Assembly: GCF_036324505.1 (NCBI RefSeq)
Contig: NC_086358.1
Location: 3,642,368 to 3,706,367 of the forward strand
Origin: Eleginops maclovinus
Lineage: Eukaryota > Chordata > Actinopteri > Perciformes > Eleginopidae
DNA length: 64,000 bases
Direction of reading: 5' to 3'
In this document: piece by piece, positions 11,961 through 25,787 of the stretch
How positions within the stretch are numbered: the stretch's first letter is position 1
How the letters are laid out: each line of letters opens with the position of its first letter
Position numbers and translations under genes: made by a program
The notes under the pieces: model-generated
Databases searched by the model: none
What the model was told of the DNA's origin: nothing
Seen by the model: only the letters and a program-made list of their open reading frames with translations

Positions 11961-14734
11961 TACACAGGCAAATGTGTGCTAACAATCTCCACCCTATTAG
12001 ATCACAGCCCATTTCTGCCTCCCAAAAACGCACCAAAAATTCCGTTGTTCCAGATTTAAATGAAGTATGTTTGTGATTGTGGTGATTTATTCAAGTTTAA
12101 TACCAGTGGGGTGACAGACCACATGTCCTCTTTATGGCTTAAGTGGTTAAATGAGGTTGCTTTCAGAAAACACATGCTGCTGCTGGTACTTCTGGTTTGC
12201 TATGCTTTTCCAGGAGGTGTTGGCATTATTTTCCTCCTGAATGCATTTTTAATAACTCAACTGATAATGCATTCTGATTATGCTGCAGATGAACATGCAG
12301 TCTGCTCATCAGCACTTCTCTTTTCAACAGAAACTCTTTCAAAAGCTCCAATATGCACTCAGGGATTGGTGGCAGGCACGGTGTTGTTGCCAGGATTTGC
12401 AAAGTGATGTGACATTTTCCCCCTATTCAAACAGAGAAACAGAAAGAAGAACATTCGATTAATAAGTGCCTTTCCAGTTTTATAGTTGTGATGAAGGAGA
12501 AGCTTGGTTATTTGGTAAAAAGTTTGTAAATAAACTCCCTTGTCACTGTCTTTTAGTTTCAGTAATTACGTTTTAATGACACGGACCCTTTAATAAATAC
12601 GAGCTGCTTCTCTTCTTCATGTGTCACAGACTAATGGAAGCAGAACAACAGAGATCTATTTATGTGTTCTCCACATGCTCACAGTACACAAGAGATGGCT
12701 TGTTAAATTACATATGTAACAGCCTTTCAACGGTGGTAAGCACGTATGAATAACCCTTTATCCGTCATCGACTGCGTCTCTCTGATTCATTTTGTTCCTG
12801 TGTGAGAACAAGGTTTGAAACTGCATATGAGCGTACGTTTATACTGAGAATGACATCAAATGGCGTATGTAGTCTGCATATCATGTGGATTTTGTGTAAG
12901 TGAGACATATCTGGATGTACAATACAACTTCTGAGAATGAAATCTGAGCTTAATGCACATAATAAGACAACCCACAATGCATTGGGGCTCTTATTACCAA
13001 TGATGGCGAGTGACGTTAGGTTCAAAGTCAAAAGGAAAAGCTTGAGAGCTCATGTGTGTACTTTGCGAAACATATTTAACTGTTAAATGTATGAATTTTA
13101 ATTTTATAGAGCCAATTAAGCGGTCAGAATCGCTGTTTTCAGCCTCTTAAATATTAACAAGCTCTAACCTTTCTCTGTTTTATATCAAATTGAAGTGACT
13201 GTCTTTTGGATTTTGACTGACACAATAAGATATTCAAAGACTTGGAGGAAATGGTATTGTTTGGGGCGGCATTTGTTACTTTCTTCCAGTATTTTATAGA
13301 CCAGGAGGTTCAAATACACTAGAAGAAATAATGACTGATGAGTGGGAAGATGTTCAGAGCGAAAGAGGACGTGTTGAATTGGAATTGTGAAGACGTCTTG
13401 CTTGAGTTTACTCCAGCGTGAACAAACATGGCATACTAATTTCGAATTGAGTCGGCAGTGTGCAGTACTTAGTGAGTGAGTGTGCTATGAAAACAAGTCG
13501 AGGGATACATCTCTGGCAACCTCCGTCCTGCAGAGACACAGGGTGGAGGACACACTGACGGGGGAAGCCAGTGTTTTATCCTCCAAAATAAATACCGTAT
13601 ATCACCCTTTATCTGTAGACTGGGGGTAGTTATAAGTGCAAGACTGAAGATCTTATATCTTCTGCAACGTCTACGAATGGAGCTTTCTTTCACCTCCACT
13701 TAGTGTGGATTATTTGGCTTCATCTCGCCGACACAATGCTATCAGAAGCTGTTTCAATTGTTGATGGCTTTGAGGCCGGTCATTCATTTCCCTATTTAAT
13801 GTAAAATCCAACACACTCAACGGAAGAATGCTTGGTTTTATTCTCCATCCTGCCGCCTCCATTCTCTCCTCCTCTTCACTCTAACTTTATTTAACTCGCC
13901 CTTCCACCTTTTTTTTTTTTGGTGCTTGTAACTGAAATTTGCCCCTTGTCTTGAGTCTCTTTACATCCTCCTCTTCACTCTTAAAACAGCAATCTTCCTC
14001 CTCCTTATCTCGTCCTCATCTGCATGCACGGCTCCTCCCCTCGCAGCGTCTTAATTCAGTAGGATGTCAGGAGCTCTAAAATAAACACCTTTACTGAAGT
14101 CAAGATAGTAATCAGCCGCTCTCTGTCGCTAGTGTTGTCTCCACGACTTTGTTCCCCTTTATTTGGCCCTCAGTTTGCCTCAGAGTTTCACTTTTGCTTT
14201 AAAGCTCTGTTAACTGTTTATTTTTGGGTTTGAGGAGATCCAGTACATGAATATCTGAATGTGTGTTTGAAGGAATGAAGGACATTGTGTGTCATTTGTT
14301 GCATGTTGTTGTGCAATTAGGACTTCACTGGTGCTCGGGGTGCTATATTTCCAATTATTCACTTGTCAATCGATCAGTTTGGGTATTTTGTTTTGGGTTC
14401 TCTCTTATAACAGACCTACTTTTTATACATTTTCAGTTCATCCATGTTGGCCACTTGAACTCCTCTTTATTCCTTAACAAGAGAATAAACAGAAGGAATA
14501 TAAACACGCTGATCTTAATAAGATAAAGGTTGCCATTATCAAGGTTCATCGTGTTAGCTTGCCAACTAGCACATCGTTCAAAGTACAGTTGAAGAAGATG
14601 GAAACTTGTTTAGCATGTATTTGGTAAGTGGCAGACAAATTGGGGCTCCATAACCAACGTTATTACAACTCATCCTCTGCAAAACGTGAAAGACTTAACT
14701 CCAAACCTCAAACTCTACCCTATAGTGTAACTTC

Positions 14735-15770
14735 AGGAGAGGCTCCAGACAGGAAGCTCATTCATGTCTCTCTTCTTCTGTGGTCCTTTGCTTCTTCCCC
14801 TGTCTCCAAAACTCACAATGGTCTCTTTTTTCTGCCTAATTGGGCAAATGTTTTTATCTACAATGATCTATGAAGAGAAAGGGGGGCTGCTGCCGGTGCT
14901 TTGGTGCGACTTGACTCATTTTCTTTCCCTTAAGAAAAACACCTTTAAAGACGTGTCTTTTTATGTGTTTCCGGCTCTCCAAAGCTCTAACTGTATACTA
15001 TCTGCCCTGCACCAAAAGACACTCAATCAGCAACTAGATGGTAACTTTACTGGAGCATTTAGTAAAGAAAAAGCCTCAGGAACTGGTGGAGACCAAAAAG
15101 GAGCAAAAGGAGAGTAAATATCAACCTCTTTTTATCACTTTAGTCAAAATGTGTGGTCCCCAGACTGGAAACAAACATATATTTTTGGTTCTTTGCTACG
15201 TCTCCTCGCTCCTCAACTCAAAATGATCTCTATTTTCTGCCTAATTGGACACATTTTTTGTAATCTACAATGATAAAGGGGGTGACACAAGCTTTTAAAG
15301 ACATCCTGGGATCTTTAGTTTCTCTTTCCAGCTCCCCAAAGCTCTCCTATTTTTGTGTTTCCTTCTTTCATAACTGTTTTCTGCTGACAGTGACTTCAGC
15401 AAGATGTAACCGTATACTATCTGCCCTGCTCCTAAAGGAAGAGGGACTCAGTTAGCATCTAGCTGGTAACTATATTGGAGTATTAAGTAGTGAAAAAGCC
15501 AGATTTTTCCCCCAAAAGTGGAGCAAAACGGAGAGTGAATGTCTCAAAATGGTCTCTATTTTCTGCCTAATTGGTCACATTTTCTCTCTACTATGATCCG
15601 TTGAGAGGAAGGGGATGACATAAGCCTTTCGTCCCGCCCTTTGAGGTGACCTGACTCTCTCTCTGAAGCACACACCTTTAAAGACTTCCTGTTGCCTTTA
15701 ATGTCTCTGTGGCTCTCCAAAGCTTCTCTCCTAATGTGCTTCCCTTCTTTTCTAATTGTTTTTTAAAGGG
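14735..15770 (+). repeat. Threefold diverged ~0.4-kb repeat
   Basis: Landmarks recur three times in order. TCTGCCTAATTGG occurs near 14832, 15236 and 15562. TTTAAAGACNTCC-like sequence occurs near 14943, 15294 and 15673. CTCCAAAGCT/CCCCAAAGCT occurs near 14979, 15335 and 15714. GTATACTATCTGCCCTGC occurs near 14994 and 15412. The copies are too diverged to be a recent duplication. No coding potential is evident. A related fragment lies at 11855-11960. Confidence 0.65.
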
Positions 15771-17082
15771 TTCAAATCAAAGCCCTGCGATAAAAAACCC
15801 ATTAATTTGTTCTTCTTGTTGTTGTTGTTTTCCTGTTGTTTGTCCCTTGCTTTGCCTCCTTCTGGTCCCGACACCTTCAAACAGTGCTACATTTCTTCAG
15901 AGTGAAGCAGAACATGTTTTAACAGGTTGTAGGCAGATGGTTACTTGTTTGTTTTTATAATGTTCCTCATTAACTCCACCAAGGAGGGTCTGTTTTGTTT
16001 TTGTTGTTCAGCTGGATCACCGGTTAAACAACTTGTCCTATTTTCAGGAGGCAGTTTACAGACATTATTTTTTTACTTATGGAGGTCTGAGCGCTCTCCT
16101 TTCTATTTACAACCAACGTTTCAATGTCTCGGACCAATGGGAGAACGTGTGTGTTTATTACTGAGCTTAAATACAACTGATAGGAAGGCTGTGTAACGAA
16201 GGACATCACCAAGGCATGTAGACTTATAACTAATTGAAAGGTATCATTAAAAGCAAGCCTTTATGTTACCCACTCAGTTTCAGCCCTACATGTACACAGA
16301 TAAAATAAGGAAGGGATGTGCAGCGTGGCGGTCATTACTGGAACAAGAACACCCTTCAGGATAATCAAGATCCCTCAGCGAAGAAAGCCACATACTAAAC
16401 AAACCCACCACTCAGTATCAGTATTAATGGAAATGATTTTATTGATTTGAGAATGATCGTAAGAAAAACATAGTCGGTTGGATCTCCAGCAACAAGAAGT
16501 GGAACTAAAATGAACGCAGCTCTGATTGATGTTTTCTGTAAATGTCCAAAGTCTGTTCACAGTTTTTGATCCACTAACCAGTCCTTAAACACTGCAGAGC
16601 CCAGACCCTGTTCCTGTTAGTGTTCACTTCCTGTCTCCTTCTGCTATCGGACGTTCCCTCTCCCTTCATCCTCCTTAGCAATGTAGTGCAGCGGTCTGTA
16701 CTACTGTCATATTGCCCTCTGAAATGTGCAAGTCGACCAATCAGAATTGAGTATTCAACTAAGCCGTGTAATGCAACAGAGTTTGTAACTGTCCGGCTAA
16801 TTACATTTTTAATCAGACGCGCTGCTGCAGATTGAAATCAAGCTCTGTTTGAATTCTGTTCTGCAGAGAGAATCCTTGGACACTTTAGCACAATGGGGAT
16901 ACATTTGACTCAGGACACTGGGAAATCCAAGCCTCCAAAACCATGTAGCTCTCTCATCACGACGATGGCGTCTCGTTGCCTCTGTGGCATCGATAAGAGG
17001 GGCTGATGCTGACTCATCTTTCCAGCCTTTTTTTAATACACCTCAAATTGTAAAGGAATTATGTTCAGCCCACGTTAAGACC

Positions 17083-17593
17083 AGGAGGGAGGGAGGGATG
17101 GAGGGGTGATGGATGGATGATGGATGATGGAGGGAGGGATGAGAGGGATGGAGGGAGGGATGGAGGGAGGATGGAGGATGGATGGAGGGAGGATGGATGG
17201 ATGGATGGATGGATGGATGATGGATGGATGGATGGATGGATGGATGGAGTGGATGGATGGAGGGAGGGATGGAGGGAGGGAGGGAGGGAGGGAGGGATGG
17301 ATGGATGGATGGATGGAGGGATGGATGGATGGATGGATGGATGGATGGATGGATGGATGGATGGAGGGAGGGAGGGATGGATGGATGGATGGATGGATGG
17401 ATGGAGGGATGGATGGATGGATGGATGGATGGATGGATGGATGGAGGGAGGGAGGGAGGGAGGGAGGGAGGGAGGGATGGATGGAGGGATGGATGGATGG
17501 ATGGATGGATGGATGGATGGATGGAGGGAGGGAGGGAGGGAGGGAGGGATGGATGGATGGATGGAGGGATGGATGGATGGATGGATGGATGGA
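17083..17593. repeat. (GGAT)n/(GGAG)n tetranucleotide array, ~510 bp
   Basis: The whole stretch consists of GGAT and GGAG tetramers with a few shorter units near its start. Runs of GGGA repeats, for example near 17270-17295 and 17443-17477, could fold as G-quadruplexes in + strand DNA and in snx29 pre-mRNA. All six frames are open across it, giving Met-Asp-Gly-Trp or Pro-Ser-Ile-His proteins of up to ~200 residues. These are not genes. Confidence 0.97.
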
Positions 17594-20021
17594 ATATTTT
17601 TGTTGCAGCAGCATAAAAACAAGGCAATTTAATTACAATAAAATAAAGTAGCATTTAAAAAGGAAGTAAAAAATATACATTTGGGACAAAAAGAAAGAAA
17701 TGTACCCAAAATATAAACAAAAACTAAATATGAAGCAGGATGTTATATGTACAATAAGTGTGAAAGGTGTGGAATATTAAATAGAATAAATATAGAATGT
17801 ACAGTATGGTATACTTTAGTGAAATTGGTCTGACAGCGGCTAACAGAAACACTGGGTACAGCTAGCATGTAGCACACATCAGCAGCTCATACATCAGGGA
17901 GAAGAAGATGTCAGCGTAGCCTTCATCTGTAAAGTGATCTTGGTCTCCTGCGGGGCTGGAAATGGCTTTGCACACCTTTTTCTTTTTTTCCCAGCAGTGG
18001 GAACTCCTACAGTAACAGGGTCTTCTCAGAGAGCCTCAGCAGGGAGAGAGAGAGACATCATTATCATCTGTGGCTCACCACTGCTCGTAGTCAGGATACC
18101 CTCGGGCTAAAGATCCAGCTAAATGTCAAGCAAAGAAAAAGCTGCAATTATCCGTTCACTGACTTCCCGTTTCAGATCTTTATTTCTGTTGTTACTTCAC
18201 AGTGTGCGAGTCCTCTCTCCCTCAGGAAGCTTGTTACCCTGCAGAAGTCCTCAGAGATGCAGGTTTGGTTTTCCTTTACGTCTGCATTTTGCATCTCCAC
18301 GTGTCTTTGAACCAGGTGTTGTAACTTCTTCACACGGGCAATTAGAGACTCTGAATCATGCACGGTGATGGAGGCGTGTACGAACACCGCAGAGCAGCTC
18401 CCCGCGCTGAGGGGTCTGGTAATAGGGATAGTGATAAATAAATGAAAGCAGATACTAGACTTCTTACAGCGAAGCAGGCTGGGAAACACAGTGATCAACT
18501 TTTTGGGAAACATCTGTCTTTGATTATTGAAACTATTGTCACTGGAAATCACAAAAAGTAAGATCTGTTTTTGTGTTTCAGGTTTTATTTTGAAGGAGTT
18601 GTTTTTCTTCCTGTCTTCTTTGTGTTATCCCATGTTTCTGATTGTCTGCCTCGCCCTGATACCATCACTCTGCTCTCTCCAGTGTGTCTTGTCAGTGGGA
18701 TTAGTCCTGTGTGTATATATGACTGTCTACCTTAGTATTCTCTCTCAGTTTTTCGTCAATTTTCCCGTCCATGTTACTGCGGTGGTCCATCTGTGTTCCT
18801 CATGCTACTGCTTTTGATATTCGTGCACCTCCATTTCTCATTTTGTGTGTTCCTCTATACTTTTCCCTTCAGTTTTTATTGCCTCGCCTGGTCCCTCTCA
18901 TCAGTTTAAGTTCATCCGAAGCTCGCTTTCCATCCTTTATACCGACCTCCCTTCAGTTTGGTTTCAACTTCCTGCCAAATTGTGACTTGACTGTGTTTAT
19001 TCAGAAGGTAGGGTAATGGTGCACTTCATTCACTTGTGGCTGAAATTGGTATTACAACAACAAACACTGCAACAAAAATGATGCTAACAAAGAACATCAT
19101 AAATAGATAAAAAATACCAACAAACCAAACTTTGTATTTCTATTTTTTTATTTTTTTGTTCGACTGCTCAAATGTTGTCCGCCAAAGCATATTTTTCTGT
19201 GCAACGTCAATTAGTGTGCCTCAAAATGCAGGTATATTGCACTCCAACATGGCTCCTGTTTTGACACAGTGTCCCAGAGACTAAGGATAGGGTTATAAAA
19301 AAGTTCCTGCATCCTTGTTTGTAAAGCAGATGTACCAATCTCTGCATTTTTACAGCTAAACCTCCTGTTGCCCTTTATTTCTGGATGCATTTTGTCTTAT
19401 TCCTGCAGGATAACTTGTAGATAACATCTCTCCGGTGAAGATAAGGAAGTTTGATCTTTACCAGGAATATCCTCCAAAGCTGTCGACAGTAAACAAACAC
19501 ACAGATCCTCAGACTCAACACAGTGAGCACATATTTCTGAAGCTATTTTTTGAGGGAGAAATCCAACTTCCTGCACCTCCACCAGTCTTAATAGCAAAAG
19601 TGCAATGCAGTTTACTTTGTTATAACTCAAGAACATCCCTTTTCATTTGATTGTGCTACATTGAGCGAGTTTGCACCTGAAGTAGGTGAGCCTTTTTTGT
19701 GGGAAAAGTCGATATACTGCTATAAAAGAGGCCAAATTGAGCACTTTCCTTCTAAAAAACCCATCTGCACATCCTAAATTGCTTAAGCTATCAAAGGTTT
19801 CCAGCTTATATTGACTCTTTGAGGTTATAGTTTGCATCAAATGCATTATAGTGCTTTAAACACGGACAGTTGAGAGGCCACGTCGCTGTTTGAAGCAGCT
19901 TTTATTGGAAATATCAAAGCGACGGGAATCCAATATTCAGAGAGGCCACAGTTTGGATGTCACCGAGATTTCTGTCGGAGATAAAGAAAGACTATCTGAG
20001 ATGATTCAGGGAGAGAGAGTA

Positions 20022-20197
<176 letters not shown>

Positions 20198-20949
20198 GCC
20201 ATAAATAAGCATGGCAATGAGACGGCGTAAAGTGGATTATTCGCTTTGCTAATGCTGCAAATGTGAGGAGCCATTTGATGTCTGAGGATCTGCGGACACT
20301 ATGGGACTGATTCTATCGTTGCATCTCGTTAAGGCAGCTCTTAATGTTTGTTCAGGGACAAGAGACTTCATGTGGACATGCACTGTAGTCTGGTCTTTGA
20401 AGCAGGCATGTTCATTTTGAAGAGTTTAATCATTATAAACCAACCAGATCTGCATATTTTGGTATCAGATTGTTAAAATAGGATGTTTGGTTTTGTCCCA
20501 AGATGTATTTTAAAGCATAACATGTCACAAACACTCACTGAAATATAACTTAGAGGTGTGTAAAGAGGGTGGTATCACGTATTAGAAGTGAAATTAGATT
20601 AAAATGCATTCATTTTGTTAAAAAAATCGAGTTATTTGTCGAGCTTCTCCGGTGCTTTAAGTTCAGGGTATTTTATCTGACGTTATGGAATATTTAAAAG
20701 CACAAACCTTGCTATTCCTCGACCCGATGCTTCACTAAGGGCTTTCACTTTGACGTGGCATGATCTTAAAGTGATGGAGTGATTGATCTAAGTCTGCAAG
20801 ATGTGTAAGAACTCTACTTAATGAAGGTGGTAGATATGTCTGAGTGCTTATTTAACACTTATGACAAGTCCAGACTAAAGATGTGGATTATAAAATATAG
20901 ATCTATTCTAGGTTGTGAGGAACAACGCCAAGTTTCTGACTGTATTTGA

Positions 20950-21185
20950 CTGTATGTCTCCATGCTCTAACGTTCAAAAAGCTCTTTATGTTTCTCACAC
21001 TGCCTGTGCTGCAGCACCTCTTCTCACCCTCTGTCTGAAACCAGAGCCCAGTCTGCTCTGACTGGTTAGCTGGCCAGCTCTGTTGTGATTGGTCAACCGC
21101 TTAGAGATGTCCCGCCCCTTAGCCTTTCAGGCAGTCGGGGGGGAGTGTGTGGGAGAGAAACTCCCCCTGGAGGGAACACAGGGAG
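20950..21185 (+). mobile_element. CCAAT/GC-box dispersed repeat, internally deleted
   Basis: Forward copy: GTCTCCATGCTCTAACGTTC, TGTGCTGCAGCACCTCTTC, AACCAGAGCCCAGTCTGCTC, GTGATTGGTCAACCGC and GTCCCGCCCCTTAGCC occur in the family order. After the GC box it jumps directly to GGGGGGAGTGTGTGGGAGAG, skipping the ~90 bp that contain the third CCAAT in the full copy at 32001-32414. Confidence 0.75.
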
Positions 21186-23492
21186 TTTGCTTTCCCAAAA
21201 TATATCGACATACTGTACACTGAACTCTAAAATAAAGTCAAAAACGGCTGATTCGTTCTGAATAAAGCATTTATTATGACCCAGTTTAATAAGCCATAGA
21301 AGAAGCCACAAGAAGGCGCACACACACACACACACACAGATCCAGACCACAACGAGTCCTTCTCTTAACTTGCAAAAAAGAAGTTAAAAACGTAGACGCT
21401 TCAGTAGCCGACAGAGTGCTGAGAGGACAAGTCTCCCTTCCATCAGCCGCCGTGTCTGCTCACATCTCGTCAACCACCGTCGTCGTTTTCCAGATTCAGG
21501 GGTTTCCTTTTCATTACAATAAGGTACTTTATATCCCAGGGTTCAAAGTGTCCCACAGAGTTCAGGATATGTGTTCTGAATTAAACTGTTATTAACCTGA
21601 TTTTACTTTAGATAAAGCGAGCGTTCATTAATAAAGACACACAGAAGCAGGCGTGGGATAAAAGAAAACCCGCTATGATATTCTTTCTCACCTCCCTCTT
21701 GCTCAGTAGATTGAAATGATGGTACATGCTTTCAGATCAGCCTATTCAGCTACACTGTGGAGTTTCATTTTCCCATATCTTTTTATAACATTCAAATGTC
21801 TAGACGGGTAATGTCAGAGAGACTTTCAGGACAGCTAACAAAGCCTCGGCTGTCAGTCTCCCACTAATGGCAGTCCAAAGTGTCACATTTTCCCGTGTTT
21901 TTCTGTGAAACCTAGAAAAAGATCATTTTGTTAAAGGACAGTCGCCTCCAAACCAAACAAAATCTGCCGTTATCCTCCTGTTCCAACGTCCGTCAAGATA
22001 TCTTTGAGGTGACGTGAACATAAAATGGAGTTCCTGTACCTTCAAAACTTGACAGGCTTTGTCTGCACTTCTGAAAATGGGATTACATTTATTTTAAGAA
22101 GAGTATTTCATGTGCCTTAAGTGCAAAGAAGCTGCCCCACCTAGACACAGATTGATAACTTTGCGCTGTCACTTAGGACTGTTGGAGTTGTTAGTTGCTC
22201 CTGGTCCGAGTTTTTTTTACTGGAAGTCACATTTTGCACGGAGAACTGGATGACAAACTGAAGGTTATAATGGAAAGGAAAACAGAAAGTACAATCTAAA
22301 ACAAAGAAAATGTTCAACTGTGATTCAAATCGGTGGAAAATAAACCCTTAATAAAGCAGTGTCCTGTTCAAAATCTGTGTTCCCAAAGCGGATTTTGGTG
22401 GAAAACAGGATGTCCATAGTGTTGGCAGCTAAGCTAATGCTAACGTGCTAGGATCCAGCCCAAAAAAAACATTGGAAAAACACAAAATAAAGAAGTTTAT
22501 CTTAAAAAATGTGTTTGTATGATGCAGTTTGATGTCCCAGAGCATTGAAGCTAAGCTAATGCTCATGTTTGCTCAACTTGTTTCAATGGTAACTGAAGAT
22601 CCAGACGATAATAGTAAAAAATATATATAAAAATGTGGCTTAAAACAGGATAAATAGACATTCAATGACTAAAGTCAGATGTTAGTGGGTGTATTGTATG
22701 CAGTAGGAAAGGGGCCATACTGTTGCACTTGTTTTTAGCATGAGAGAGAACTCCTTGCATACTTGATTTCCTCTGATGAATAGCTCAGCATTCCAGAATA
22801 CAGGAGTCTAAACGGACAGCGCTGTGTGGGTGTGAAGCACAGCATGCATGCTCAGTCAACTTATTCTGATTGTAAAGCTTAAAGAAATAAAGGGTTTCGT
22901 ATCTATACTTATGAAAGTCCTTCTATGTGTTTTGTTATGTAGCGGCGTTGGTCGATTTCTAAATCAATTTCTGTTCCCATGTTTTGTTGTCGGGCATTTT
23001 TATAAATTGAATTCTCAAAAGCCATTCAGCTCCCTCTTTTGTCTCTGCTGTAAAAATAGAGCCCATATCTGGCTCTCCTCCTCGTAATAGGCTCCTTCTC
23101 TCCTCCTCTCCCCCTGAATCTCTCCTGAGTCTGAATACAGCAGCTAATGGTGCGTGGAAATGGTGGCACCACAGTCATGCCTATAGACAGACTCTGTGTG
23201 TGTTGCAATGTGTAAGTGAAAATGCACATTTGCAAGGATGAGAGGAAGTCGTTCTTTTAAGGATTTCAATAATGTATTGTGAGGCATTGGAGAGCTCAGT
23301 GGCAGATCTGTGCAAAGATTAAACTGTATTACTTTTAGTGGCTTTCTCTTTCTTTTGCAAATCTAAGAATGTTTGGTTCTGGTTTAGTTCGCTTCACATA
23401 GACTTTTCTATTTTGTCTTCACAGTTTTGCCGTTGTATGTTTGATTGGAGATGTAATGTGGTGTAATGAAGCTGTGTCTCTCCTCTCCGCAG

Positions 23493-23633
23493 GTGTACAT
23501 CCGGATCCTGGACAACGAGTGGAACGTGTACCGGCGTTACACCGAGTTCAGAGAGCTCCACAACCACCTGAGGACCCAGTTTCCACAGGTGGACACCTTC
23601 AGCTTCCCCCCGAAGAAAGCCATAGGGAACAAG
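23493..23633 (+). CDS. snx29: snx29 exon: central part of the PX domain (partial gene)
   Basis: Exon of sorting nexin 29, a RUN- and PX-domain protein; PX domains bind phosphoinositides, typically PI3P on endosomes. The acceptor is TCTCCGCAG just before 23493 and the donor is AAG|GTGAGC at 23634. The 141 bases give 47 codons in phase 0 at both ends. The product starts VYIRILDNEWNVYRRYTEF and ends in FPPKKAIGNK. The Arg-Arg-Tyr motif (RRYTEF) and the proline-lysine loop (FPPKK) are canonical PX ligand-contact elements and look intact. The match to vertebrate SNX29 is from memory of the family (VYIRI, EWN.YRRYTEFR, FPPKKAIGNK) and is strong. The first PX strand and everything N-terminal lie upstream of the window. 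Confidence 0.94.
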
Positions 23634-24360
23634 GTGAGCTACGAGGATATACAGCCCTCTTTACTTCAGTATAACTGATGCTTTGTAGAGGTTTGCATTG
23701 ACTTAAAAAGGCACAGATTAAGGAAGAATCTCGAGAGTATGCGAGGACATTTTTGCACAAAGAACTGGAAAACAGGAGAGCTTCGAACTGATGTCAGACT
23801 CTGAAGATTTATTGGAAGTTGCAGCCACCCTGCATCCATTCCTGCCTTCCTCTCTCCTCTCTCTCTCCACCCCGTTCTCCTCTGTCCTCCTCCAACCTGT
23901 GCTGGATAATTTGGTTCTGACCCCGATTCTCTGCCGAAATCTGGGGTCCGACTTCCCACCTTCAAACATTTTCACGGCTAGAAAACTGGACTGAACGCCT
24001 ATGTGCAGCGGCTGCAAATGTGAGAAAGGTGTGTGTGCCTGTGTGTGTGTCTGCAGCACCGTGCAGGATCATGTGGAAGGGCAAGTGCATGTCACCAGTC
24101 TTGCCTGTCTCGATCACTGTGTCCTGGAAAGCTCTCTGAAAGCCCACCCCTCTGCAGATTTCAGTGAATTATTGGTTTTCACCGTCTCCAGCAGGTCAGG
24201 CCTTCACTGCAGAGGAAGCAGACGGGGCTTTGTCGCTCTCTGACCACGTTTTAAAGAAGGAGCATCGTGCATTGGTGGAAATACCAACACACACTTGTGT
24301 CACACTTCCTATAGAGTCACTTTATTTTGTATATTTTTTTGGGGGGGGATATTTTTTTAT

Positions 24361-24616
24361 ATAAATAAATAAATACTTGAAAATTTAAAAATGTAAATAA
24401 ACAAATAGATAAATAAACATAAATAAATTAAATAAATAAATAAACAGAATTACAAAAATATTTAAGAATTAGAAACTTAAAATAAAGAGGTAACTAAATA
24501 ACAGATAAATAATAAACAGAATTCAATAAATAAATACTTAATATTGAAAAGCATTGAAAATAAATACAATTAAATAACAGTGCAGAATAGTGAATACAAA
24601 TACTGAATAAATAAAT
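24361..24616. repeat. AT-rich low-complexity tract, AAATAAATAAA type
   Basis: Imperfect AAAT/AATAA repeats dominate about 250 bp, preceded by a run of nine Gs at 24341-24349. It may be the decayed tail of a retroelement, because the neighbouring LINE fragment ends here on the other strand. Confidence 0.75.
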
Positions 24617-25250
24617 TGTATTATTTAGTTATTTATTTAGTTGGTAGGGACAGTGCTCATTGCTTAAGTTGCTGTAAATAAGCCAGAGTTGGCTGCTATG
24701 CTAATTTCCATCTGTTGTCCCTAGCCAGATCTTAAAAGGCACCCTAAGATATAAAAATACATAAACTGATAACAAATAAAAGCATAATTAAAAAGACATA
24801 AACACACCCTCAAACAGACACAGACAATGCACGCCTCTCACTACACCCTCCACATGAAAGTCACAGCATAGGTTACAGTGGAATAAAGGGAGGAGGGAAA
24901 GAGAGGAATAACATCACATGGCTTTAAGCATTTGGTGTGTGGTTTCAGATATGATGTTCCCTAATCCAACATTTGAGTTTGCTTTTGAAAGTTGTAAGGC
25001 TGTTACACTCCCTTAATTCATTGGGCAGACCATTCCAATACTTGGTGGCTCTAACGGAGAAGGCTGTGTGTCCAAACTTGCTTTGTCTGTACTGCACTAC
25101 GCAGTCCCCTCTGGCGGTTGATCTGGTTACTCTATTGACATTATCTTTCTGTTTTATGAATTGGTGCAGTGGGGGGTGGAGCAAGCCCATGAAGTACCTT
25201 AAAGATGAGACAGGCATCTGAGAATTGTATAAAGTTTTCAAAGTTAAACA
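24617..25250 (-). mobile_element. LINE 3' fragment with ORF2 C-terminus, 5'-truncated
   Basis: On the minus strand a 98-codon open frame (25241 down to 24945) ends in a typical C-terminal region of a fish LINE ORF2 protein: RGDCVVQYRQSKFGHTAFSV, then WNGLPNELRECNSLTTFKSK. Residues like F.VRA..YWN.LP..LRE..SL..FK..LK are the usual conserved tail of such proteins after the reverse transcriptase. Downstream on the minus strand is a UTR with GGGACAACAGATGGAAATTA and AATGAGCACTGTCCCTA, then an AAATAA-rich tail at 24617-24645. The reverse transcriptase catalytic region is absent, so it is a dead fragment. The clade is uncertain. Confidence 0.72.
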
Positions 25251-25787
25251 AGTAAATTAAGCTACACAGGGCGGAGCATTTGTATTTAGTTCGGTGTAGT
25301 CAGTACACCGTCATTTTACAGGTCACTTTCCACCAGAATATATCAGTAAAGCGATGAGTTCAGGGTTTAATGTAAGTTAATTCAGTCATTCTGAATTACA
25401 GCAGGGGTTGTCCGACGCAGCCTCTTCCTCCCTGTTGTGTTTCATTTTCAATCACTCAGTATCTGATTCTCATAATACTCAAAGACCCAGATTTTGTAGC
25501 TGCTCTACATACATTTGAATGCAATTTTTTACTTGCACCCAAATTACCTTAACCTCCGTTTGCCATCGTTTTTATTTTGAGTGGATTCATTTTCATAAGC
25601 CTCTTGAGGTCTGTTCCTCTCCCACACAGTGTGTTTGCTCTCTCCATCAACAGTTTCTATTACTCCACAGAATCACTGTTCACACAGTCAGGTTGAACGC
25701 AGAAAACCAGCTTTCCTTTTGATTCATTCGTCCTCCAGTTTGATACTTAAACGTTATATGTAGACACAACCTAACATACCTCCCTAT

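Noticed and set aside
17043..17654. Open frames of up to 203 codons with Pro-Ser-Ile-His or Met-Asp-Gly-Trp repeats
   Set aside because: All six frames are open because the DNA is a GGAT/GGAG array; no start context or homologous protein.
23441..23674. 77-codon frame overlapping the first PX exon
   Set aside because: It is a shadow of the exon in another frame; the VYIRI...AIGNK frame is the one that joins to the next exon.
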